64,000 bases of DNA from Aedes albopictus (GCF_035046485.1 NC_085138.1:5455409-5519408); one strand, 5' to 3'. Counted from the first letter of the stretch, positions 11,372 through 22,990 are shown. The notes: generated from the letters alone by a model not told the origin. Numbers and translations are program-made.

Positions 11372-12075
11372 ATACACTACGCGCTCATAGCTCATGCTGA
11401 ACAGTGAGAGTATAAGCTGAACAATAGCTGGGTAATGGTGTCAGTGACTGAGTACAATGACAGCTGAATATTAGTCTGAAGTATGGCTTGTTCATCCTCT
11501 TTAATCAGCAATGCATAGATGACTGAATATCAAGTTGAATAGACTATTATTCATCTGTGCAACCAGCTATGAAACATACACCAACTTGCAGAATTAATCA
11601 TCTGTTGTTCAACCTTTAATCAAATATTTTTTGACAGCTGATCCGAGTTTGTTTTCGTAAAGTCCACATCGCTTCTTCAGCCCCAATACAGGCTTAGTTC
11701 AGCTTATGTTCTTGACTATTCAGACACAACAAGTAATGCTCTTGTTTTCGAGGATAAGTGTACAGTTGTGTGGTGTATGTGCTAAGGGGAGTGACTATAA
11801 ATCAGGAGGTCCGAGTTCAATTCCCAGTTTTCCCACAGATTTATTTATACATTACTAAACATCTCTTCTGGAAATAAAAGCTGCTAATGGTAAAAATAGG
11901 CTCACGAAAGTGTGTGTTTTTTTAAATTTTCACACATTCAATAAATTTATTTGATTACTGATTAAGCGCATATTAAGCCTTAAAACAGCCTTTCTATGAA
12001 CCTCAAATCAGCTAAAGGTTGAATAAAACCACCAAAATTAGATGTTTAGGAGCTGAATAAAGGATTAAATATCTT
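11372..12075 (+). repeat. tRNA-headed repeat, copy 2
   Basis: Inverted relative to 4080-5225 and lacking the 598-bp MITE. A tRNA-like block spans about 11770-11825, ending in the B-box-like CGAGTTCAATTCCC. The flank near 11440-11640 is unusually rich in CAGCTGA/TTCAGC words. It has no coding frame. Confidence 0.6.
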
Positions 12076-12079
12076 GTGC

Positions 12080-13335
12080 TAAGCTTTTGTTCAAATTAAT
12101 AACGCTGAATGAGCTTTTCCACAGCATTTCAGGTCATTGGGCGCAGTGGCATCATTTCTCAGCAATGAAATAACTTAAAAAACCAGTAATGTGCATTAAA
12201 CTAGGTATGTGGAGAAATATCTAACATTCAGGACTTTGAAAATAACCACCTTCACCATGGGCTGCTGAGCTCCAATCGAGTGAACTAAGAACGGTTCAAT
12301 TAACGTGTCGGTGTGCTAATTATTTGCTAACGATATAATGCAAGCAAGTTCCCCTAATCATCGCATCACACGCACTGCCTAGCTAGCAGGAGGTAATAAA
12401 CCATGAAAACGGGTTAAAGTGTTGTTGTGCCCTTTTTGTACATAGAGCAATACAACCGAAACCAATAAAAATTACACCATCGAGGTGGAACCTACACTGC
12501 ATTATCCCGTAGGGATATCCGACCAGTAATTTCCACAGTTCGGTTGGCAGCGTCACAATACCGTAACGGAGAGCACTTCAAAGAAAAATTAATTCCAGGA
12601 TATAACATATGCAAACCAACCTCCCAGAGGCAGGCACTGCGCTGTTGTATAGTCATATCAAAAGCAAACACTGGGCTAACAAGAGGTGTACCCACCGGAT
12701 CCCTATTTCTCTGATACGCCATGTGACCAGAAGTTGGTCAACCCAACATAGAGATAATCGTTAAATCATGCTTGTGCACTTTATCTGCTGCCTCGGATAT
12801 GGTATAGGAGCAACATATATGCGTTCCTACATATATCAATGAACAAAAAACATGCAAGGATGAAACACATCAAACAAACCGCTTTCGGTTGTTCGCTCTA
12901 TAGCTAAATGCATTATGCAAATAGGTGTATTGTCGCCCTTATCTTGAGTTTTCAGCATATTTCACGGTGCAAACGCACCGTGCGAAATCGCGCTCGTCAC
13001 TGGTATCGGGATTTTTGGAAAATGCTTCGATTCATCTGCCGCGTAGCGACACAGCAACAGCATAAAAATTCGTCCCCGTTCAGTAGAGCCTTAAACTGTG
13101 ATTGGCTCGGTGTGAACTTGAACCATTTTTTTTGGCAATCAGAGGCTCGAACCAATCATGGCTGAAGCGGACGCGCGCCGTGTGTGAATAAGGCTGCTCA
13201 GGCGTATAAACAGGCTGGTTAAGTGGTTAAGGTGAAACTTATTGGAATTCAATAACGGCCACAAAATGGTTACATTATAGAGCTTCTTAGGTGAAAAGAA
13301 AAAAAAATCTTTGATTTGTCATTTCTTTACTATAT
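12080..13335. other. No gene recognised
   Basis: A 76-codon minus-strand frame (12722-12492) starts with Met and is of mixed composition, but matches no family I know and has no visible splice partners. A hairpin with stem TTTCACGGTGC/GCACCGTGcGAAA lies at about 12960-12988. Confidence 0.45.
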
Positions 13336-13339
13336 GTTT

Positions 13340-13402
13340 GGTCTTGTTCTTCTTCTTGGCGTAACGTTTGGACCAAGCTTGCGTCTCAGCTTAGTGTTCT
13401 AA
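13340..13402 (-). repeat. SINE 3' tail, minus strand
   Basis: The reverse complement reads AACACTAAGCTGAGACGCAA ... ACGCCAAGAAGAAGAA. This is the tail type shared by the SINEs at 33744-34015 and 61195-61575. The head is missing. Confidence 0.7.
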
Positions 13403-13416
13403 AAGCGGCAACATTA

Positions 13417-14779
13417 GGCTGCGGCTTATTTTTCAAAAGTTGTTGAAACTTGGAGCTCGTAAGTTCTTTTGGATTTAAATGACACAAAAAGAGAAACCTC
13501 TGAGTTTAAGCCAAAAATATTGAGATTTAGAGGTCGCGCAATCGCTTCAAAGTCGAATTTTCGAGTAATAAAAAGGTGTTTTCACTTAAAGTGCCATAAC
13601 TTTCTCAATTTTCAATCGATTTTCAATAGAGACGAACCAGCCAAGGGCTGAAAGTCTCTCAAATAAAGACAAATCAATCAACCGATTTTCAATCTTTTTT
13701 TATGAACTTCTCACAAATTGAATTTCGAATAAACTCGTGGAACATCATTTTTTTCCAAAGTCACGCAAAATATGAGTTTTTGAAGATTTAGTTCATTTTT
13801 TTCTTCTTTTTACAAAAAACTTCAACTTTAGAGTCTTATAACTTTTTAACCGTTTGACCAATTTAAAATTTTTTAGCTTACTTTTGTAGATATTTTTGTT
13901 GCCTAAGAATGCTGTGAATAAACTGTACCTTAAAAAAAAACCTTTCAAAATAGATAAATACCAAAAACCGTTCAGAAAAACGTATTTTATTAGAAAAATC
14001 AGAATTTAGGCAAAATTTTAATAGTTTTCATGCTTAGTTTCGGGCTCAAAGTGAAAAAAATATTCTCAGTAATCATATGGAAGTCTTTGGAGTGTTTTTG
14101 GAGTGTTCAGAATCAAAAAAATATTTTCATGTTCGAAAAGCGAGATGAAAAAAAAAATAAAAAAAAAATCCTCCAATGTATTCCATTTCCCTAAATATGA
14201 TGCTAAGTATCTGGTTTGGAGTAAAAAGTTGCAAATAATCGTCAAAAACTCCAATTTTGCATGAAAAAATCAAGTTTTAAGGCATGTTTTGGCAGTTTTT
14301 GGTGAAAAGAATCATAAAAATGACTACTTTGATGAAAAGTTTGTTTAGGACAAAGATAGGCAACAAAAATATCTACAAAAGCAAGCTAAAAACATTTAAA
14401 TTGGTCAAACGGTTAAAAAGTTATAGGACATTAAGGTTGAAACATTTTGTAAAAAGAAGAAAAAATTGAGTTATATCTTCAAAAACTCACATTTTGCGTG
14501 ACTTTGGAAAAAAATGATGTTCTACGAGTTTATTCGAAATTTAATTTGTGAGAAATTCATAAAAAAAGATTGAAAATCAGTTGAAAATTGAGAAAGTTAT
14601 GGCATTTGAAGTAAAAACACCTTTTTATTGCTCGAAAATTCAACTTTGACGCGATTGCGCGACCTCTAAATCTCAATATTTTTGGCTTAAACTCAGAGGT
14701 TTCTCTTTTTGTGTCATTTGAATCCAAAAGAGCTTACAAAGTCCAGGTTTCAACAACTTTTGAAAAATAAGCCGCAGCC
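13417..14779. mobile_element. 1.36-kb foldback element with ~550-bp arms
   Basis: The two ends (GGCTGCGGCTTATTTTTCAA and its complement) start a very long imperfect inverted repeat that runs several hundred bases inward on each side, leaving a short unique centre around 14000-14280. TA flanks both ends (13415-13416 and 14780-14781). No transposase frame is seen. RNA from it would fold into a long hairpin. A 56-bp SINE fragment sits in the left arm only. Confidence 0.82.
13628..13683 (+). mobile_element. 5'-truncated SINE fragment with 10-bp duplication
   Basis: The fragment AGACGAACCAGCCAAGGGCT and its AATAAAGAC tail is inserted in the left arm of the foldback. GATTTTCAAT is duplicated at 13618-13627 and 13684-13693. 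The right arm lacks it, so it arrived after the element formed. Confidence 0.78.
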
Positions 14780-14995
14780 TAGGCAACATGCAGCACATAG
14801 ACAGCAGACATGAAAGTCCATCACTCTACCGTAGTCTCCGTCGAAATTCGAACGATCTAGAGAGTTCTTCCGAATTATTTACGCAGTTTCGCCCACCGTT
14901 CATCGTTGGTTTTATCGATCTTGTAAGCTTCCCCGGAAAGCTGTCCTCGGCCAGTGCAGAACTCTACGCGGTCAATACTGTTATAGACCGTCTTA

Positions 14996-15091
14996 GGGCC
15001 GATTTCTTCACCTCGGCTTAACTCGTAAGCCAGGCTTACCCATATAGTTAAACCTGGCTTAACGCCTAAGCCAGGGTGAAGAAATCGGCCC
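14996..15091. mobile_element. 96-bp palindromic MITE with TTA duplication
   Basis: The ends are GGGCCGATTTCTTCACC and its perfect complement. TTA is at 14993-14995 and 15092-15094. The whole element folds back on itself. It is the same family as 3986-4051. Confidence 0.85.
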
Positions 15092-15314
15092 TTAATGTCC
15101 GTGAATATGATGAGAAGATGCGTGAGGCTATGATATTCACAGCATTACTGGAAAATTGACCGTACAGTAAATATCAGGTACGTTGTCGAGCGACCAACGA
15201 CGTACCCAGCTTGATAACTTCCCATCCCACGAACTTATTCGTTATAGGTCACCGAACATGATCCGGGGTAGCATGTAGGCGGCATTCAGAATACTGATCC
15301 TTTTGTGGAGCCTC

Positions 15315-15410
15315 GTAGTCGCGCGGTTAGGGTCACCAAGCTTCTAATCGCACCATGCTATTAGGTGAGGGTTCGATTCCCGCTCCGGGCGATGACACTT
15401 TTCATGAGAA
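15315..15410 (+). repeat. SINE head, tRNA-like
   Basis: TAGTCGCGCGGTTAGGGTC (A box region) and GAGGGTTCGATTCCCGC (B box) have tRNA spacing. It closely resembles the heads at 22845 and 37976. The tail is not clear. Confidence 0.65.
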
Positions 15411-16223
15411 TGTTCAGCTAGGTGCACCACGACCCCAACATCCTTCTAGAGTTAAGCCTCAAAACTATGATAGCCTTTGAATTTTCTATAAAAAACTGTG
15501 TTTTGTTCATTTTTATATACCGTCCATGGGGGTGACAATGGGTCTGGGGGGTGAGATTGGGTCAAAACGGAGAAACATAAAATTTGAAATAGCTCATCAA
15601 CTATCGCTAATTTATATTGAAAACTTTATGTTATTTTAAAGAGGAGATGTTTTTACACGTCATGGTGCAGAATAAGATGTTTAGCAATAATCGTTTTTTG
15701 TTAAATTTGTGGCTAAACTTATATGATGAAACTACTAGTAAATCACTCTGAAAAAAATCTCCTTCGTAATGTTTAACACAAGTACCTAATCATAAATTTT
15801 CTTAATACCTAATCATAAATTTTCTTATAAGTGATTTGCTGTAGGTATTACCTGGTTGATGCAATGAAAAAAGCGGGATGTCATTGCTCTTTTTATTTCA
15901 AAATTCAAAATGTTTGACCCTATGTCTAAATATTAAGAATGGGTCAAGCAAGTTATCGAGTGCACATAACCTTAACTAAAAAATCAACATGTTGTTCAGT
16001 CCCCATTTGACGTTAGGTGCCATGTTTACCGTATATTTATAAAAGCACGCTTTCTTTCGAAAATATGTCGAGAAGTGTCAAACGAGTGTGTTCATACGTT
16101 TAGTGCCTAAAATCATTTATAATAATACACCCATGCGTTTGGACTGCTCCTCTAATCATCAGCTAATCTTTAGAATACTGCAATATCGTAACCTCACAAA
16201 ATAGACTTAATAGCGTTCCGTTA

Positions 16224-16326
16224 CTCGGAGTTTTCGGCTATTCAGTCTTATGATTTCAAACGGTAGTTTGTTAACTGGGCAAACTACCGTTTGAAATCAT
16301 AAGACTGAATAGCCGAAAACTCCGAG
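16224..16326. repeat. Perfect 47-bp inverted repeat, 9-nt loop
   Basis: The left arm 16224-16270 and right arm 16280-16326 are exact complements around the loop TTAACTGGG. It lies inside the TIR element. The perfection over 47 bp contrasts with the degenerate surroundings and suggests recent origin or conversion. Confidence 0.9.
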
Positions 16327-16398
16327 AAACAGAATCTACCAGTCGAAAACCACTGTTAATAGCGTTCCTCTATCTCGAGATGGAGTGATTTGCTTTAA

Positions 16399-16452
16399 CA
16401 ATATAGAGGCCAATGATCATGCTTATGTACATGATCATTGGCCTCTATATTG
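16399..16452. repeat. Perfect 23-bp inverted repeat, 8-nt loop
   Basis: The arms CAATATAGAGGCCAATGATC... at 16399-16421 and their complement at 16430-16452 enclose CTTATGTA. It is the second perfect hairpin within 200 bp in the same element. Confidence 0.88.
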
Positions 16453-16998
16453 CTAGTTTATAACGGTTAAACATTTCTTATGCGGTATACTAAAACCATG
16501 ATGTTTTTTTTACAATCAATTTTTAAATGCACCCCTCCCTCATTGTAATCCCCCTGAATATGGTGGCTAAGAATGGCGATACAGCATACAAACGTTATTT
16601 TATCACATTTCAACCATTTTTTTTTCGATGTATTAGGTCTTTTAGGTGGATTAATCGTCTTTTAAAATAACCTAAGGTTTTATTCGTCATGATAACATTT
16701 TGTTTTAGGTAGGTTTACTAGATATGATCAATAAAATTAACTTATATTCCTAGATAGGCGATTTCGAATACTTTGACCCATTCTCACCCCTCTAAGGGGT
16801 GAGATTGGGTCAATTTTCAATCATTTGTAGTTTAGTAAGCAATTCATATAACGTGATACTTTCTTGCTAAACAATCATTACCATATAGAAGAATATACAT
16901 TTCAAATTAAAAGTTATTCCGACTTCAATTGCATTTGTTATTTAACAAACAATTATTGAGGATCCTTTTTTGACCCATTCTCACCCCCAACGACGGTA

Positions 16999-18495
16999 CC
17001 CATGAATTTTCTCTCAGATACACCATTTTTAGACGATTCTTGTATGAAATTTCCCACACTGTAAAAAACTACAATAATCCGAGATATATGATATTTTTTC
17101 CTAAATGCTGATAACTTTTCTATTGTCTTGAATTTTGTTCTGAAAACATTTAAAAAAAATCTTTAAGATTACTTTGTTAAAATTCAGAAAAAATAAGGTA
17201 ATTTTCATTTCGTTTCTGTCGTCAGGCACTCTTGAAAGCATTTCCTGAAGAAGGTGTTCAGCATTCTGACCAGAAATTTATTCCAAAAACTCCTGTAGAA
17301 TTCAGATCTACATTTTTTCTTAAAAGTAGCCTTCAGAATTCTGGTAGAAATTCAAGGGGTTTGACATTCTTCAAGGAAATCCTCTAGCTCTACTCCTTGA
17401 AAGTTCTACAAAAAATAAAAGATTCAAGTAAACTTACTGAAAAAATTCTATGGCTTTGACAAGCAAGTATTTTAGTTGATAATCTCTTATGTATGAGGAA
17501 ATTTCTCAGAATTCCGTCAGTAAAAAAACAAACCAGTAATTATTTCGAGAAACAATACTGTTCAAATTCTGTCTCTGTTCAGATTTTTTTTCCCGAAGCA
17601 TGCTGAAAAAAAAAAACTATTCTAATCATTCTGGTGGAAATTCTGTTTAATATTTAACCTGAAATTCAATCGAGAATCTCTCTGTAAATTATCTTTTATA
17701 AATCGGCTATAATCTCTTGGCCACAGAAAATCATTCAGGTTTTTAGAGAGCGTCTTAAGGTGGCATTAGATTGTTTGTCATTATGACAAATATTTGCCAT
17801 TGAAGTCCGACATTCGTCTATGGTTGCTATGATTCACATTGTGTTGATCATTTGTTGGGCTTGGTTGGCCAAATATTTGCCATTTTTTAATGGAACCTTT
17901 AATTGTTTTAAAGTAACGAGAAAAACCCAGATTAATCCACCTAGTGGCGATAGTGCCTTTCTCGTCAAATAAGTATTCATTATATCTCCATTGACATTGG
18001 CGGAAGTGTTCTTGAATCATGCTAATACTTTATTCAGAAAAACAACTATATATTTTTTTTTTTTTTAACAAAATCACCTTCACTACCATAAAAGGCCGAT
18101 CAATATGAATACGATAATCACAAGCTAGATTTTTACTTTTTTCGAAAGCGACAGATCACTTTACGATATACGACAAAGTTTGGTCTGTACACCCTAGGTT
18201 TAATTTTTTTGTTAGACTTTCCCTACAAAACTTGCAGTTCTCATTGGCGGAGGAAGCTCTCAATTGATAACTGTGGAAGTGTTCAGAGATTAGTAATCTG
18301 ATAATCAGGTTTTGTCCTAGCTTGGAAGTAATGCAAAGAAGATGTTTCAATTGGGTGCTCAGTTTGACAAGCCCATCAAGCTTTTGTTCTCTTTCACATT
18401 TTAGGGCGTCAACCGTTTTTGCATTATTAGTCTGATCCAACGTTCAACAGGTAGCCAAAAAAAGTCTTGAATATCTTAATAATCGGTTACTTTGG
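16999..18495. other. No gene seen; SINE body fragment near 18237
   Basis: AT-rich. The segment GGAAGCTCTCAATTGATAAC at about 18250 matches SINE body sequence also seen near 25455 and 33920. Short minus frames at 17781-18020 and 18156-18440 have no recognisable motif. Confidence 0.5.
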
Positions 18496-18499
18496 TAAT

Positions 18500-19930
18500 T
18501 TCAGCGGCGCACCATGAGCCGGTTCTGTAACACCGCAGGTATTCTCAAACACTAACGAGTGGGATCAAACACAGTTTGAGCTCATTTTCTTCCTCACTGT
18601 TCATCAAGTTAGTGAAAAGTCGCAGGTTTATATGTCACTTTTACTTTTGACAATCTCCGGTGGAACACCAGGAACCGGTTTTGAAACACTACCGGTAGTC
18701 TATAAAGCGACCTGATGCTATTTACTTGCATGCCAATCAGCAGGTTATCGAAAAAGCCCCGATTTGACATGTCGCGTGGGTTTGGTTCCCTTATACATTT
18801 TACCACTTCCGAAGGGAAACCCGAAACTGATTCCGGGGCACTACCTGTTCAGATATGGGCAGAGACTATTTTCCTGCTTACCGTTCATCAGGTTCTTGTC
18901 AACCGTTCTTTGGGTTACCTGAAAAGCCATTTGATGTGTCGTATGTATGGGTTTGGTTCTCTTTTGCATTTGACCAGTTCCGATGGGACACCCAGAACCG
19001 GTTTCGGAACACTACCGGTAGTTTCTCATGTAGTTCCAGCATATTTTCTTGCTAATTGTTCATCAGGAAAAAGGCGTGATTTGATGTGTCGCAAGCATAG
19101 GTTTGGTTCACTTTCATATTTGGCCACTTCTGCTGGGACACCCGGAACCTGTTGCGGAACAATACCGGTTCAGCTATGGTCTGAGACTATTTTCCTGCTT
19201 ATCGTTCATCAGGTAATCTCTCTCTCTCTCTCTCANNNNNNNNNNNNNNNNNNNNNNNNNNNNNNNNNNNNNNNNNNNNNNNNNNNNNNNNNNNNNNNNN
19301 NNNNNNNNNNNNNNNNNNNNNNNNNNNNNNNNNNNNNNNNNNNNNNNNNNNNNNNNNNNNNNNNNNNNNNNNNNNNNNNNNNNNNNNNNNNNNNNNNNNN
19401 NNNNNNNNNNNNNNNNNNNNNNNNNNNNNNNNNNNNNNNNNNNNNNNNNNNNNNNNNNNNNNNNNNNNNNNNNNNNNNNNNNNNNNNNNNNNNNNNNNNN
19501 NNNNNNNNNNNNNNNNNNNNNNNNNNNNNNNNNNNNNNNNNNNNNNNNNNNNNNNNNNNNNNNNNNNNNNNNNNNNNNNNNNNNNNNNNNNNNNNNNNNN
19601 NNNNNNNNNNNNNNNNNNNNNNNNNNNNNNNNNNNNNNNNNNNNNNNNNNNNNNNNNNNNNNNNNNNNNNNNNNNNNNNNNNNNNNNNNNNNNNNNNNNN
19701 NNNNNNNNNNNNNNNNNNNNNNNNNNNNNNNNNNNTCTCTCTCTCTCTCTCTCTCTCTCTCTTTAACCCGTCTTTGGTCACTTCCGGTGGGCCACCCGGA
19801 ACCGGTTTCGGAACACTACCGGTTCAAATATGGTCTGAGACTATCTTCCTGCTTATCGTTCGCCAGGTTATCGAAAATGCCACAGTTTGATGCGTCGCAT
19901 GCATGGCTTTGTATCATTTTCGGAAAACGT
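18500..19930 (+). repeat. Tandem repeat, units ~140-170 bp, around an assembly gap
   Basis: Repeated landmarks are GGGACACCCGGAACCGG, GGAACACTACCGGTT, GACTATTTTCCTGCTTATCG and TTTGATGTGTCGCATGCATG. The last recurs at about 18762, 18930, 19080 and 19887. Unit length is irregular. A long frame crosses the array and the N run, but it only reflects lack of stops in the repeat. Confidence 0.85.
19236..19735. other. Assembly gap of exactly 500 N, flanked by (TC)n
   Basis: The gap is bounded by TC dinucleotide runs at 19217-19234 and 19736-19762, inside the tandem repeat. The round length suggests a placeholder and not a measured distance. Confidence 0.97.
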
Positions 19931-20389
19931 AAATGGCCATAAATCCGGAACGGCTTTACCCATCCGAGCCATTTCCATTTTTTTTTTAATTTCACCTATA
20001 TTCAGAAATTTCTTCAGTAATATTTCTAAATTCCTCCGAAATTAAGTAAAAAAAGCCTTCCTTTCCTAAACATTTTTTTTCACAATCTAGGCTTCCATGC
20101 CATGAACTTTGCGAGAAATTTCAAAGCTTCGATAAAAAAAACTCAATTCGGAAATTTGTGATAAATGAGGAAGGATTGTGTAAAAAAAATCTGATATGCA
20201 CGTGATATTCACGTGCATATTAGTTGAACGTCGCTATTAAGTATTTTACGACTTTTATCTATTTAAATAGTCTAAGATAATACGCTGAACATTGAATAAA
20301 TTTCCTGATTGACTCCAAAATTCCCTGAGATTTCTAGGATCTTGCTAGGTTAAATAGAAACTCCTCATAATTCCTGATATTATTAGTGT

Positions 20390-20990
20390 TTAGTGTTAGT
20401 GTTTCTTGAGAAAAGCACAGCAGTTCCATTTCTTCACACTCCGCTTCAATATTGTAGGCGTTATTTTTTTTTTCTCCGGATGAAAGTGGCAGATCTGCTG
20501 CTCCCCCTCTTCTGTTTGTCGGGTCTCATGCTGCAGCGTGACGGCACACTTCTCGTCCAAAATCTGTCTACACTCCACAATTCGTACCCGACGGTGCGCT
20601 CGGCTGCGTCGGTAATGGCTGCTTTGACTGAACCCCAACAGTCCTCTATGGCGCCTTTAACGGGCTACGCTGCCTCAAGATGCTGCGCGTATATCAAGGC
20701 GACATTCGATTGTGTCGGGCGCCCTAGCCCGTACCGAGGCGGCCGTCGGTATCGTACATTGTTGCTTACAGGCAGTTTTGGGCGCAGTACACATGACCAT
20801 CCCATAATTCGAGCTGCTTCCTTGGCATCATCAGTTCCTTCGGAACGCACGTTGATTATGCTGAAGTTGCAGTTGACCCTTGATTCTCAATCTGCACATT
20901 CTTTCGTCGATAGGGTAGACCTCCCAACGTTCGCACGCGCACCATGGATCCTGTCGAATACTCCACCTACAGCACTACGATAAAGAATCC
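20390..20990 (-). pseudogene. RTE-type retrotransposon endonuclease relic
   Basis: In different minus-strand frames, read 3' to 5' along the window, are ERMCRLRIKG (~20905-20880), then FSIINVRSEGTDDAKEA, and further on VKAAITDAAERTVGY and LDEKCAVTLQHETRQTEEG (~20570-20490). This order matches the end of the apurinic-type endonuclease and the linker before RT in RTE-clade elements, often annotated as craniofacial development protein 2-like. Frameshifts and a deletion between the blocks make it non-functional. Plus-strand frames over the same bases are shadows. Confidence 0.6.
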
Positions 20991-22125
20991 GCGATGCTTC
21001 AGTGGGTCTACGAGTATTCGGGTGCTCCTGATGGAGTTCACCAGTTCTACGGATCGAGTTTCCAATCACACGGATCGAGTTTCCAATCACACGTTCCATG
21101 TTTTCTTTCGTCGCTTGGATCGTTGCATTGGTCTCGGTTCGTATTACTCTTTTGCTGATTTTGCGTTACAATGATTTTTACGGATGGCTCTCCGGGCCTT
21201 ACAGCAATTCCTTAACTTTCCGGAGGGCCAGGGTGCACAGTTGAGCTTAGAGTCCTTCACTGATACTCGAACGTTGGTCAGCCGTCCCTAATGCGAGGAA
21301 GAGACGCTATTGTAAGCAGCTCCTACTGGACAACAGACGATCAGTCTTGCAAAAGTAAACACTTCCCTGTCAGCCTACGGTCAAAATTCCCTCTAGTTGG
21401 TTACCCGATCTTCCTTGAGGTTGCTCGCAGTTTGATCGGTGCCACGAGGTGCTACGACTACATAGGGTTTTTGACCCCATTCTCGGCACTACAGGTAAAC
21501 AGAATTGTGCATTACCTAAATTCACAACAACACGACCATTTTCGTCCACTTCTTCCATCTGAATCAGATACCTTATTGCATGAACTTGTTGTTAACAGTG
21601 ATTGTTGTGAAGGTTTTCTGCCAGAAACTTGATTTTGAACGAGTTTACTGCACCTAGTCCAGCGCCAATTCCCGGCACCAGTGCCGAACTTCCAGCAAAA
21701 TCAAATGGGAAATCACTTCGGCATCTATCGTTGTGCTGACGAAGTGCAATCGTCTGCGTGTAATAAGCGGCTTCAGAGTGAAAGTGTAGCTAATTGACTG
21801 TGGATCGCGTTGCGGGAGATGATTGATTACCTATGGAAGTGCGTTTTGGAAATATGCGGCAAGTGATATTTCGATTTGTTTTGCTGTGAGGTGCCGGGAA
21901 TTGGTGCAGGTGCCCAAGTAGTTCAAAACCCTATTGCCTAGCCTTTACCGAGCAATGCAAAATATTTGTTACTGATGAAACAAAAGTCTATTAAATAAAT
22001 AAATAAATAAACATAATTCTGGGAAAATTATGGCTTACTAGTGAGGAACTTGCCACATGCTTAATTATGAATTTATTATTTTCTTTTGCAAATTTCTCCA
22101 CTCTCTTTACTGTATCATCGCTTTT
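20991..22125. other. No gene recognised
   Basis: A direct duplication of CGGATCGAGTTTCCAATCACA occurs at about 21053-21093. Frames at 20944-21174, 21291-21632 and 21370-21558 have no recognisable domain. This may be the upstream part of the decayed RTE element or unrelated DNA. Confidence 0.4.
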
Positions 22126-22255
22126 TTCTCCTTCTGCTCTTTCTTCTTCTTCTTCTCTTTTTCCTCTTTTTCTTCTTCTTCTTCCTCTTCTCCTTCTTTT
22201 TTTCTCCTTCTTCTTTTCTTCTTATGCTCTTCTTCTTTTTCTATTTCTTAGCGTA
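22126..22255. repeat. TTC-rich microsatellite, likely minus-strand SINE tail
   Basis: A long (TTC)n-like tract ends in TTCTTAGCGTAACGTC, the reverse complement of the common SINE tail GACGTAACGCyAAGAAGAAG. Confidence 0.6.
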
Positions 22256-22335
22256 ACGTCTAAGCTGTTCCGAATGATCGCTTATACAGCTATTAACTGA
22301 AAGCTATCTCTCAGTCAATAAATATCTTGTATGCC

Positions 22336-22695
22336 GGGGCCCGTGGCGTAGTTGGTCACACGTTCGCTTCATATGCGGATGGTCATGGGTTTGATTCCCA
22401 GCCCCGGCACTTGCAATTTTTCATCAGTTGCTTTTCCCCCGAGAGCAACTGACACTGACCCTCTTCTGGGCCCCATGGCTCAAACGGACCCGGATACCTG
22501 GACATCAGCGAACTGCTACTCATAATGAACCCCCAATCAGACTGGAAAGGAACAACGGCCATCCATCATCATCCTTGTGCTCATTATTCTACTAGGTATA
22601 AAGTAGAAAAAGTGAAAGCAGCAGAAAGGCAACCAGTTCGATAAAGTAGAATAGAATCTAGGCGCTGTATAAAAATGTAAGTGCAGCTGTCAATT
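22336..22695 (+). mobile_element. SINE with well-preserved tRNA-Met-like head
   Basis: The head 22336-22410 can be folded as a cloverleaf: acceptor GCCGGGG/CCCCGGC, D stem CGTG/CACG, anticodon loop TTCATAT giving CAT, and a T arm with GGGTTTGATTCCC. It continues directly into SINE body sequence (GAGAGCAACTGACACTGACC ...), ends near GGCGCTGTATAAAAATGTAAG, and has a mismatched T stem base pair. I call it a SINE and not a tRNA gene. Confidence 0.72.
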
Positions 22696-22839
22696 GAAAT
22701 TGCTCACGTGGTGCCCCAGTGGACAATAGAGCTGTAAATTAGGTTAAGTGATTAAGAATAATAAAAATAAATAGCTTGTATCTTGCCCAAGAAAATCATG
22801 AAAGTTTTCATTACGAGAACTTTCTGAACTTGGGGAATT

Positions 22840-22990
22840 AGTGGCCCGTATGGTTAGGGTCGTCACCAGTCGTCTAGCCGCTTCGTAAGCCTTGAAGTGT
22901 GGGTTCGATTCCCGCTCCAGTTGGTGAACACTTTTCGTCAAACGGAAATTTTTCCGTGTTTGTTCAGTCTGTGCAACCTTTGGATGAAGA
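22840..22990 (+). repeat. SINE head, tRNA-like
   Basis: It contains CGTATGGTTAGGGTCGTCAC and GTGTGGGTTCGATTCCCGC with tRNA spacing. It is related to the heads at 15315 and 37976. No defined tail. Confidence 0.65.

Larger units (their letters stand above)
15518..16998. mobile_element. ~1.48-kb TIR element(s) with internal perfect hairpins
   Basis: The ends read TACCGTC...GGGGGTGACAATGGGTC and, inverted, TACCGTCG...GGGGGTGAGAATGGGTC. A further head-to-head copy of the same terminal motif is at 16776-16815 (GACCCATTCTCACCCCT ctaa GGGGTGAGATTGGGTC), so this may be two adjacent or nested members. TA at the ends suggests a Tc1/mariner-type target. There is no coding frame of note. Confidence 0.65.

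Noticed and set aside
12492..12722. 76-codon minus-strand frame starting with Met
   Set aside because: It has mixed composition but no recognised family, no partner exon and no regulatory context, so it is not listed as a gene.
18715..19890. 391-codon frame
   Set aside because: It runs through 500 N and a tandem repeat, so its length is not evidence of coding.
20393..20983. 196-codon plus-strand frame
   Set aside because: It is antisense to recognisable RTE endonuclease blocks and shows no domain of its own.
22336..22410. tRNA-Met gene with CAT anticodon
   Set aside because: It folds well but continues straight into SINE body sequence, has a mismatched T stem pair and resembles other SINE heads here.
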